From Branchiostoma lanceolatum (Eukaryota; Chordata; Leptocardii; Amphioxiformes; Branchiostomatidae): DNA of 64,000 bases. A program made the translations under genes and the position numbers. Shown piece after piece: positions 56,001 to 64,000 of this stretch. The stretch lies in assembly GCF_035083965.1 (NCBI RefSeq), contig NC_089733.1, positions 6,065,074-6,129,073 on the forward strand, in the 5' to 3' direction. How positions within the stretch are numbered: the first letter of the stretch is position 1; every line of letters begins with the position of its first letter. Under the pieces are notes generated by a model that was not told where the DNA came from, searched no databases, and was given only the letters and a program-made list of their open reading frames with translations.

Positions 56001-57500
56001 AACTCCTAAATGTGAATGACTAAAAAATACACTGCGCATATCAGTATTGATATAAGATGTACCTAATTTTGAGTAAAAGTGAAAGATTGAAAAGATTAAT
56101 ACAATCCTCAGAAAAGAAGATGACACGAACTATGTGGGAATGGGCGGGGAAACAACCTGATTATTTTGCTTAACGGTGCAGGGAAGTGAAAGCTGATTTT
56201 TCAAACAGCTACGTTCAATCAGCCCTCCTACTTAGCCCAATTACTACTATCTTATTCGAGTCATAGCGACCTTTAATCAAAATAGTATGGAGTGAGTTGG
56301 ACAGCCCTATAGCCTACGTTATGTTGGTTCTTGATACTTGTATTAAGCCTTGGTTTTCGTACGTCAAAACATCATTCGTACCTTTACCGTAAGCAACTTC
56401 TGCACCTTTAGAAGTAACAGACATTACACTGTTTTATACCACATATCTTGCACCTATATATGAATTACCACTCAGGCCATTTCTATTCGATGATAAGGAT
56501 GACATCCTCTGGGCACAGCAAAACTGATGCGAACGTACGGAGAAAAAGTTTGGTCCCCTCCTTCGTATGAAATCTGAGTGGCCAGGAAGGTTTTAAAAAT
56601 GAACTTACAGAACATGGTAGAAAAGAAACAATAGATTCTTTATTTTTGCGCTTTCATATCTTCTTCAAAGACTTTGGAAAACTTCGGTCATGACTCAATT
56701 CTCGAAAAACATTTTGTGAAAAGAGAAAGCGTACGACAAAATCAATAGACTTTTTTTAAAAGAAAAGATACATTGGTACCTTTTCCAATATTCTTATCAA
56801 TTTACGGCATACATTTTCTCATTTTGCAACTTCTCTGCTGCGCGAACGGATGTCATCCATATAGTCGAGTCAGCGCGGCCTTAAGAATACAAAGAAATCA
56901 CAAGTGATATTCTAAAGCCATTGACACTGAGTATGACCGCGTTAGACATTCCTAGTGTTGTGTCAGTGTGAAGTAAGGAGAAAAATGAAAGCGCAAATAG
57001 GCTAATTATCATTTGCCACCAGAGATTAAAAAGATACTCGCCATCCCCTAGAGATACTGATCAAGAGTAATGAACGAGAGAGTCCTTGAAAAACAAGACC
57101 GTTACTCCTCAGGCCCTACTGTTTGTGACTATGTTATGTTAACTAGACCCCTGACCTCCCTTGAACTCTCCTAAAGCTGCCAAGCCCGAAGAGTGCATTT
57201 TTGTTTACGATTTCAAGGTTAATTAAAGGTTTAAAAAAAGACGACCAAACATTAATTAAGTAGCGTTTGCAATACATGTAAAGTCTCCTGAAACATGACT
57301 TCAACAGCTGTCCGAAAGAAGGATAGATGAGTTAGAACAATGACCTTTACTAAAGATCAAACAGCCGACGTCAAATCTACGAGGGATCACCAAAGCTAGA
57401 CAAAGAAAAAAAGGTTATTCGTGCTTTACTATAAATTCCTTACTGTCATTGAACTGAATTCCACTATGTTATAACAACGAATGACCGGTGATAAAGGTTC
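53092..57500. other. Kinase 3'UTR and long noncoding stretch
   Basis: 53092 to about 53325 is the probable 3'UTR (AATAAA at 53304). The rest has no recognisable gene. 53790-54665 carries five copies of a GTAACGTAAGTCAA-type motif. The remaining 54700-57500 is AT-rich single-copy-looking DNA in which I see no feature. Confidence 0.5.
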
Positions 57501-57523
57501 AGACATTCAGGCACTCAACACAA

Positions 57524-57623
57524 ACGTTACTCAAGCAGCTGGATAATTAAGTTTTGAAGGCGGTCGGACGTTTCAGGCAGGATCCGACCGTTTTTAAACC
57601 TTATCCAGATGTCTGAGTAACGT
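57524..57623. repeat. Nested foldback (two-stem inverted repeat)
   Basis: The outer arms ACGTTACTCA...CTGGATAA (57524-57546) pair with TTATCCAG...TGAGTAACGT (57601-57623). The inner arms CGGTCGGA (57561-57568) and TCCGACCG (57583-57590) form a second stem. The minus strand carries GAAACGTCC. It lies just past the stop of the minus-strand exon at 57631. It could be a retroelement end or a 3'UTR structure. Confidence 0.7.
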
Positions 57624-57630
57624 GTACTTT

Positions 57631-57821
57631 TTACATTGAATGACGTTTGATAAAGAGTATGGTCAGTATTGGAAACATCAGCAACACAAAGAGCGTTGCG
57701 GACAAGGACGAGCTAGACTCGGTTGCAGTACCACCCACGAACGTTATGCGTCGCTCCAGACCCGTTGTGATGGGGCTTGCATCCTTCAGGTATGCAATCA
57801 GTAGGTCCGTGTCAAAGTCTC
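57631..57821 (-). CDS. 3'-terminal exon of an unidentified membrane protein
   Basis: On the minus strand a good acceptor (CTACGCTGCAG) precedes about 62 codons ending in TAA. The sequence runs DFDTDLLIAYLKDASPI, then LERRITFVGG, a Ser-rich linker, a ~20-residue hydrophobic segment (ATLFVLLMFPILTILFI) and a short basic tail KRHSM. This looks like the end of a type I membrane protein. The intron would be phase 1. No upstream exon was recognised at higher coordinates, and I cannot name the family. Confidence 0.45.
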
Positions 57822-57823
57822 CT

Positions 57824-58361
57824 GCAGCGTAGAATAAGCAGTGAATATATGATCGTTCTCTGTAAAAATGCATTAATCGTCTATTGGACATAATTATGAC
57901 CAATGAGAATGAATGTAAGTTGAATGAAATTCATCCTCAGAGGAATCATTTATCATTTTATATATCTCAAAATAAGACCATGTTGATTCAAGTATATTGA
58001 CGGCATTCTCTTAGAACCCGAAAACTGATGCGACTGTGCGAAGAAAGAGTTTGGAGAAGCAATTTAAGACTTTTAAACCCACTCTTCTCTGAAATGGGTG
58101 TAGAACTTGAGATATGGTTGAAAGCTCAGGTAGTTGTTTTAAAGAAGGCAGGACGTCTCCAGGTTTTTTTCAGTAGCTCCCCGGTTAGTGTTTTCTGTTG
58201 AATGCGATGGGAGAAGCGGTATTGAATATGCAACTGTCGGGACTTAACATTTTCCAGGTGTTCAAGTGTTAACAATGTAAGCTGTCAAACTATTACCGCA
58301 ACTATATGTAGTTACTTATATGCCGTATTTTCGAATTCCGAATTCAAAGAGATATTATGGG
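57824..58361. other. Noncoding stretch
   Basis: No exon, RNA gene or clear repeat recognised; it would be intron of the minus-strand gene if the exon at 57631-57821 is real. Confidence 0.35.
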
Positions 58362-58363
58362 TA

Positions 58364-58952
58364 TGCCTAAACACCTCAACCGAACTCAACCGAACTCATC
58401 CGAGTCTAAAATACTCGGGACATTATTTGACGCTTTAGATCCTAATATATGCACTTATGAATACAAAACAAGCAGTACAGTATACTCTAATTATTTACCA
58501 GATTTTATAAGTTTCTCCGCTCGTTTCCAAGATAGAAGGAATTTCTGACCGCTATATACTACGTTTGTGTATTCGAGGCTGAAAAACACTTTGTGTACAT
58601 ACACTTATTGTGTACAGCTATTATGAGTGGATCGCGATGAAAATGTAATAAGTACCCACCGTCTTATCGTCCTGTCGGACAAAAATGAATAAAAAGTTAT
58701 AAAGTACTTCTCCATGTAGACCCCAACAGTGAAAATCCAATATGGCGGCCAGAATTTCCTTCTATCTTGAAAACGAGCGGAGAAACTTATAAAAACTGGT
58801 AAATACTTAGAGTTTACTGCCTGTTTTGTATTCATTAGTGCATATATAATGTATCCAGAGCGTCAAAAAATGTCCCTGCCCCATGTACACTGCATTTTAG
58901 ACTCGGATGAGCTCGGTTGAGTTCGGTTGAGTTCGGTTGAGGTGTTTAGGCA
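58364..58952. mobile_element. Long-armed foldback element (589 bp), TA target duplication
   Basis: The left arm 58364-58553 and right arm 58744-58952 are reverse complements over about 190 bp, ending TGCCTAAACACCTCAACCGA / TCGGTTGAGGTGTTTAGGCA and flanked by TA on both sides. The right arm has extra CGGTTGAGTT units. No coding capacity. The TA duplication suggests Tc1/mariner-type mobilisation. Confidence 0.85.
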
Positions 58953-58959
58953 TATAGAG

Positions 58960-59275
58960 AACAACAGGGCACTCCCACCCCCCAGCGAGTCCCTGCCCCC
59001 GGGGACCGACTTGCCCAGAAGGACTTGGGTTGCCCTGAACCGGGCAAGGGCAAAGGTGGCCAGGACAGGTTACAATCTGCTACGGTGGGGGAAGGCCAAC
59101 AGTGCAGCCTGCGGCTGCGGTGAGGACCCCCAAACCCTGCAACAGCTGACGAACAACTGCAGACTCTCACCTACCTGCACAGAGTCAGACCTGCGGGAAG
59201 CGAATGAACTGGATAGAGATAAGCGACAAGCTATGATGATGATCATCATCATGGGGTACACCCATTAGGGGCGAA
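58960..59275 (+). mobile_element. LINE ORF2 C-terminal fragment
   Basis: The frame containing RRTWVALNRARAKVARTGYN, LLRWGKANSAACGCGEDPQT and LQQLTNNC resembles the C-terminal cysteine region of LINE ORF2 proteins. It ends in ATGATGATGATCATC, a microsatellite-like tail. It abuts the foldback element. Confidence 0.65.
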
Positions 59276-59500
59276 GTAGGGGGGGGGGGGGAGGATCGAG
59301 GTCCCGGGCTAAGGCAGGCAGGCCTCCAGCCTGGCACAGAACCGACTCAACGGTGTTGGTAGCCGTCACAACCGTGCCAGGCAGGGCATTCCACTGGGGA
59401 ATGGTATAGGGTATGAGTGTTTGTGTGTGTCGGTTCTGGCGTTGATGGTTTGAAATTTGAGATGGTGGCTCCCCGGGTGAGGCCGTGGGCTGGTTTAAGT
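59276..59500. other. G tract and possible LINE fragment
   Basis: A G run at about 59279-59291, then sequence containing GGCAGGGCATTCCACTGGGG. Its minus-strand reading (PSGMPCLARL) is reminiscent of LINE 3' regions. Too short for assignment. Confidence 0.3.
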
Positions 59501-59689
59501 AAACTGTCAGTGTTTATATCAATATGATTGTTAACTAGAGATCTACGACCTCATACCTTCGCCAAATGATTGTAACCTTTATGACTGATGTATTAGGAGT
59601 GTTTTTCATCAATTATAAATCATACCAGTTGATTGTCTTAAAATATAACATGTCCAAAGTAAGAGCTTAACAAATTATGAGCTCAACAA

Positions 59690-60700
59690 GGAAGGTTATG
59701 CTAATATTTTTCATTAATTATGCAAATGAGGCCCTTATTAGCATAATTTGATTCAACGATGTTCACATTCACATAACGTCCCGATGCCCAAAAAAAGTAT
59801 TAATGTATGAAATTGCCGTCATTTGCCAGTGTGGAATTGGAGAAGTTACTCATTAAGTATGCAAATTAGGCCCACATTAGCATATTTTCTATCTATCAAC
59901 ATGCCTCTCTTCCTCAGTTACAATTTGAATAGTCATATCATGGAACAAAGCGGATTTTTAAAGTTGCCTCATTAATTATGCAAATTAGAATCTGATTTGC
60001 AAAATTATCGTCCAACCATACTAAGCATCACACAAGCTATCTACATACCAAAAATCATGTCCATCCATCAAGCCCATCTTGAGTTATAGTATTTCCTCAT
60101 TAATTATGCAAATGAGGTATTCATTTCCATAGTTTATATCAATTAATATTTTTCTCTTCCTCAGTTACATATGTCACATGTTTCAGAGTCCTATCATGGC
60201 ATTTGGCGGATGTATAAACTTTCTTCATTAATTATGCAAATTAGATACTGATTTGCATAAGACGTGTCTAATCATGTACATCATCACTCAAGCTATCTAG
60301 CTACCAAAAATCATAACCATCCATCAAGCCCTTCTTGAGTTATTCCCTTTCAAAGTCAGATGCAAAACCTGCTCCTGCAGTTCCAAAAAAGCCGCTAGGG
60401 GGCCGAAACCCACACCACAAAGATCTATCTACCACTCCATCAGTTCCATAGCATGTCCAGAACACGAGGTATCAAAACAGGAAGTTCCGCTGCAGTACCG
60501 TAAGAAGCCACTAGGGGGCCCAAAATCTAATCGTTTTTAGGTCTCATCAAAACCTACCAACATACCAAATACCAAGACAATCCATCAAGGCATTCTCGGG
60601 TTAAGCTGTGCCACTAAAAACAGACAAACAAATAAACGCTACCCTCTGCATAACCTTTTCGGCGAAGGTAAGTTTGTAGAAAAAGGTGAGGCGGGTGCCC
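59690..60700 (+). mobile_element. RTE/SINE-like repeat with internal ~130-bp periodicity
   Basis: ATTAATTATGCAAAT-type cores recur at about 59711, 59851, 59971, 60099 and 60226. The 3' part has CATCAAGCCCTTCTTGAGTT, GCTAGGGGGCCGAAACC and an end with ACAGACAAACAAATAAACGC followed by CATAACCTTTTCGGCGAAGG. Parts recur at 25040-25300 on the other strand. No long frame. Confidence 0.6.
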
Positions 60701-60860
60701 TTCCTCCTTTCGGAGAAAAGGAGCCACTGTAGGTCATTGAGCAGATAGAAATACACATGTGCGTTCCCTGCTTCTTTCTGACAATACCGATACTTTTCAT
60801 ATAAATAGAGATGTTTAAGAATGTCGATGAAAAATTCATTTTGGATTATTAAAGAGTATG
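60650..60860 (-). pseudogene. Possible LINE ORF2 C-terminal scrap
   Basis: The minus-strand frame contains LNDLQWLLFSERRKGTRLTF, similar in pattern to the L..L.W..L..RR...RL..FYK segment after the RT in CR1-like LINEs. It overlaps the end of the RTE/SINE-like repeat. Confidence 0.35.
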
Positions 60861-61229
60861 CCGTACTATGAACATTTGTACGAGACCCACAACATGCCCT
60901 TTGAACTTTAACACAGTTACACAGTTCCAGCGCTCGGCCGCGGTTTTCTGTGGAGCGCATCTCGCTTGTGACAGTTAACAAGTGCAAGGTAAATACATTC
61001 AATATATACTAAACCCAGGTTACTTTTGCAGGTAGATCACAACCAATAGTACGATCGCTATGGGAGTATCTTGCGATTCACCGTGTGCTTATTGTCTTGA
61101 GTAACAATGGAGGCGTTCGGCCTCTAGGTTGTTGAACTTTTCAACTTTGAGCAGTCCGTTTCTGCAGGGGTTCGCTACTTGCAGACAAGGTGTCGAGTGT
61201 ACGAATATGGCGAACAATAGTGGATATGT

Positions 61230-62400
61230 GAGGCATTTATACTTCAGCATCAGGGACAACAAAAAGCCACCCATACCTAGGCGTTACATTAACAACTGGA
61301 CTGAAGTGGGGTACCCATATTAGGCTGCACCAAGTAATTTTTATGGATGACGTCCGCGCGCGCATTGATTTTGGTCTGTTCCCAGAAAAAACACAAGAAA
61401 TTCCGCTTCCTGACACTATGACCAAAGAGTTCCTTTTTGATATAATGTGTTTCTGCAGGCCTGCAAAATCAATGGGATATGGAAAGAAACGGGACAGGAC
61501 AACAACGGCTGTTCAACTTCAACTGATTTATTCAAATTATTGCTGTTTTCATGATGAATAAAATAATTGTTAGTTGTTACACTGTGTTCTCTCATTCAAT
61601 TTGTCTCCTAACATGTGTAGTCGATTATTATATTTCAAATCTAGGCATCTTGTTTTTTTCGGCCCTTATTGTTTTTTTCGCGCTCTCGCATTAGATTCAG
61701 TGTCTCCAAAGGACGTCATCCATAAAAATTACTTGGTGCAGCCTTAACAAAGTAACAACAAAGGCTAAGCAGACGTTGGGAGTGATCAAACGTAATTTGT
61801 GGGCATGCCCAGCAAAGGTAAAAACACTTGCATACACGTCTCTAGTAAGACCAAACCTTGAATATGCTGCAACAGTATGGGATCCATACACAAAGAAAGA
61901 CAAGGATAAACTGGAGAGGGTGCAGAACCAAGCTGCCAGGTTCTGCACAAACAACTATGACAGGGGTGCTAGTGTCACTAAAATGAAAACAGATCTACAG
62001 TGGAAGTCACTTGAAGACAGAAGAAAAATATCCAGGCTTTGCATGATGTACAAAATGACTAATAAACTTGTGGATGTACCGACTGATAATTATCTAATAC
62101 CAGCCCAGAAAAGGACAAGAAATAGCCATGCCTTTAAGTACCAGAGTTATAAACCAAGGATTGGTGTGTTCAAAAATTCGTTTTTCCCGAGAACCGTAGA
62201 ATGGAACTCGTTGTCATCAGATGCTGTAGGGACACCTTCACTAAATAGCTTCAAAGAAGGATTGCAGTCAGATGTGCAAAAGTTAGATGTGACAAGCCGT
62301 ACAGTGTAATATAACCAGCTGCTGCTGCGCCGCGTGCCTGAGAAGCTGGTGTGTTACGCCGAAGGGCGGTTATACCGGCTTTACAGATACAGATACAGGT
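61230..62400 (+). pseudogene. CR1-like LINE 3' portion, interrupted by a MITE
   Basis: 61240-61320 encodes HPYLGVTLTTGLKWGTHI, and after a 421-bp insertion the same frame resumes with NKVTTKAKQTLGVIKRNLWA and continues open to 62309 (LVRPNLEYAATVWDPYTKK, NQAARFCTNNY, WNSLSSDAVGTPSLNSFKEG). This is the conserved C-terminal region of a LINE ORF2. A tail with GATACAGATACAGGTACA ends it near 62400. The reverse transcriptase core is missing (5' truncation). Apart from the insertion, the remaining frame has no lesion. Confidence 0.85.
61323..61743. mobile_element. Harbinger-like MITE (421 bp), TTA target duplication
   Basis: Perfect 33-bp terminal inverted repeats, beginning GGCTGCACCAAGTAATTTTT, flanked by TTA at 61320-61322 and 61744-61746. 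Removing the element and one TTA restores the LINE reading frame exactly. A 3-bp TTA/TAA duplication and GG-starting ends are typical of PIF/Harbinger. No transposase encoded. Confidence 0.88.
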
Positions 62401-62719
62401 ACAAATTCAATGCTGCTTCAAAATCATTCCTCATATATATATACGCCCACTTGTACCATTCTCCTGCGTAGATTCCAACCCATGTCCTATAACTAGTTCT
62501 AGGACACAAGCTCGAACCTGTACTCGAAATGTTGATAAATCGTAGTCTTTGTTGCGACCTCGCGTACAGTTCCAAACATAACGTTGAATATGCCTTCGCC
62601 TTTCTCTTTTCTTTAGAATTCACCTGAATTATAGAGTGACAGTGAGACCGTTGACTTAAGCAGTCCATTCTCTTCTCTTAAAATAAAAGTAGGCTTTTTC
62701 ATTACTCGTGTTATTTCAG

Positions 62720-63741
62720 ATGGTGAAGAAGGGTTTACTTGAGCGCCTACAGGATTGTCCTGTTGTAGGCGACGGTAGTTACATCATCACCCTGGAGAAG
62801 CGGGGTTACGTCATGGCCGGACCTTACACCACAGAGGTCGTCATCGAACACCCAGAGGCCGGTGGGTTCTTGAGTGAAAACACTTTTGCCATATATACCA
62901 TCTACATGTACTAACATTATTCCACCGGGGTACATAATTCCGCAACCCTGAAAATATACGCCTAAACAGATCTTCAATCCAACTTTCTCCAGTATAATGT
63001 ACTGCTGTATATCTAAATGATGCATACCTAAGGGGTGCTGCACTAGAGATCTCCTCAACTCACTGGTTTTTAAAGTGGCGGATTTATGGAACCTGGCGGA
63101 TTAATGAATGAATGAATGAAGACCTTTATTGCACATTTCTGCCACACTTGGCTAAGTACAGGTCGCAACAAAACAAAATAACAAGTACAGTTAGCGGATA
63201 CAAAAGAATATGACTATCATTAGATAAATTCTACTTCTCCTCGCTTTTCTGTTATAGTAGAAATAAAAGAACAGACGTGTTTTTCAATGGAAGGTTTGTC
63301 TAGTCGCATTAGGAATATGAGTTTTTGTACAGTACTTAAATGTGGGAAGTAGGGAAATAGGTTTTCTATAAGCTTATACAGTTCATTTCTTTCTTTGGTA
63401 TATAATCCACTTTCTACTACAAAATGACATTCGTCTTCTATTTTATTCAAAGTACAATGTTTACATAATCGTTGTTCTAGAGGAGTGCGGGTATGTCTTC
63501 CCGTTTCAATATTAATGTTAATGGAGGTTGCATCTGTTTTTCGTTTCATTTAACAGTAGTGGCGATTTTCATATCTTCTTATGTGTCTTCTCATGCTAGT
63601 TCCATATTCACAGTTAAACAGTTGCACCGAGAGTTTATGCGCGCAGGCGCAGACGTGCTCCAGGCCTTGACATTCTCTGCAACAGACGACAGACTGTCTA
63701 GTCCTGACGCCCCTGGGAACGAGACTGGGAAGAGCATCACG
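62720..63741 (+). CDS. Betaine-homocysteine S-methyltransferase-like gene, first two coding exons (partial)
   Basis: Exon 62720-62861 encodes [20 protein letters not shown], then [17 protein letters not shown] and VVIEHPEA. Exon 63614-63741 continues [21 protein letters not shown] and [20 protein letters not shown], with a donor ACG|GTAAGG. Phases match (1, then 0). The series KKG.LERL...V.GDG....LEKRGYV.AGP.T.E...EHPEAV.QLHREF.RAG is diagnostic of BHMT, the cytosolic zinc enzyme that transfers a methyl group from betaine to homocysteine to make methionine and dimethylglycine. The zinc-binding cysteines are in later exons, beyond the window. The ATG directly follows a splice acceptor (TTATTTCAG), so a noncoding first exon lies upstream. 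The gene continues past 64000. Confidence 0.88.
63100..63560 (-). mobile_element. LINE 3' end in a BHMT-like intron
   Basis: The minus-strand frame 63549-63220 reads [20 protein letters not shown] then [20 protein letters not shown], the C-X2-C...H...C region of a LINE ORF2 C-terminus. It ends with AATAAAGG and a (CATT)n tail at about 63105-63125. 5' truncated. Confidence 0.75.
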
Positions 63742-64000
63742 GTAAGGGCACCATTTAAAACTTTCTCAGTGCACTCTACCAGGCCCCGCAGATGGCTGGA
63801 AAAATAGTAGAAATTGGCCAAATAAAGTGAATAATATGCTAAGGGAGTCGGCTACGGAGGTAGCGTTACCATCAAGCTTGTAGCCTTGGTGATAAGTAAG
63901 CGTTTCCATGCTTCTTGGCTACCATGACATGCATATGTTTCATTTGTAGGCACTGTAAGGGTGCCAACATTTGCGAGCAGACGCAACATATACTTTCAGC
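63742..64000. other. Intron of the BHMT-like gene (to window edge)
   Basis: Begins with the donor GTAAGG after 63741. No further exon recognised before the end of the window. Confidence 0.6.

Noticed and set aside
57524..57623. Hammerhead ribozyme at the two-stem foldback
   Set aside because: GAAACGTC is present on the minus strand, but the required CTGANGA core and a stem II are missing, and the base pairing does not give the three-stem junction.
1..64000. CRISPR arrays, operons or other bacterial systems
   Set aside because: The tandem repeats seen are contiguous minisatellites without unique spacers, and gene structure is intron-rich and eukaryotic throughout.

Overview
This is animal nuclear DNA. 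Evidence: multi-exon genes with GT-AG introns, a full-length vertebrate-like U6 snRNA, a receptor tyrosine kinase, a betaine-homocysteine methyltransferase-like gene, and a dense, varied load of retrotransposons and MITEs. The family mix fits a lancelet (Branchiostoma, cephalochordate) best; that is an inference, since no species-specific marker was tested.

Layout. 0-8.3 kb: a minus-strand gene of eight coding exons (1365-7703) with a noncoding first exon and a TATA box. All seven junctions keep frame and give about 1412 aa: low-complexity segments, zinc-binding motifs and an RNase H-fold-like core (my recollection is the DUF6729 family). 9-11.3 kb: one full-length U6 snRNA inside an ~830-bp tandem duplication, with three 3'-half U6 fragments. 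11.6-12 kb: a 125-aa single-exon His-Cys-box (I-PpoI-like) endonuclease ORF. 12.25-17.66 kb: a complete but disabled Tx1/L1-like LINE (minus strand) between 15-bp target-site duplications. 18-23 kb: mostly noncoding, with two possible first exons and a diverged ~850-bp direct duplication. 22.7-34.8 kb: a mosaic of LINE fragments, tRNA-like SINE pieces and degenerate repeat blocks recurring in the same order.

34.86-53.09 kb: an intact 18-exon plus-strand gene for a 717-aa receptor tyrosine kinase (signal peptide, fibronectin-III-like ectodomain, one TM segment, kinase domain). All 17 junctions keep phase. Its introns host a piggyBac-like MITE, a tRNA-like SINE, a Penelope-like GIY-YIG remnant and an antisense Ty3/Gypsy element whose two 302-bp LTRs look identical. 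That element has intact gag and pol joined by a textbook -1 frameshift signal (CCCAAAC just before the gag stop, then a stem-loop).

53-62.4 kb: noncoding and repeat-rich, with an unidentified minus-strand 3'-terminal exon encoding a C-terminal membrane segment (57.6 kb), a 589-bp foldback element, RTE-like repeats containing five ATGCAAAT octamers, and a LINE 3' end split by a 421-bp Harbinger-like MITE with a TTA duplication. 62.7 kb to the end: the first two coding exons of a BHMT-like gene on the plus strand, running off the window.

The host genes appear independent of each other. Best follow-up targets: the DUF6729-like gene, the His-Cys-box ORF, the U6 duplication, and the apparently young Gypsy element with its frameshift signal.
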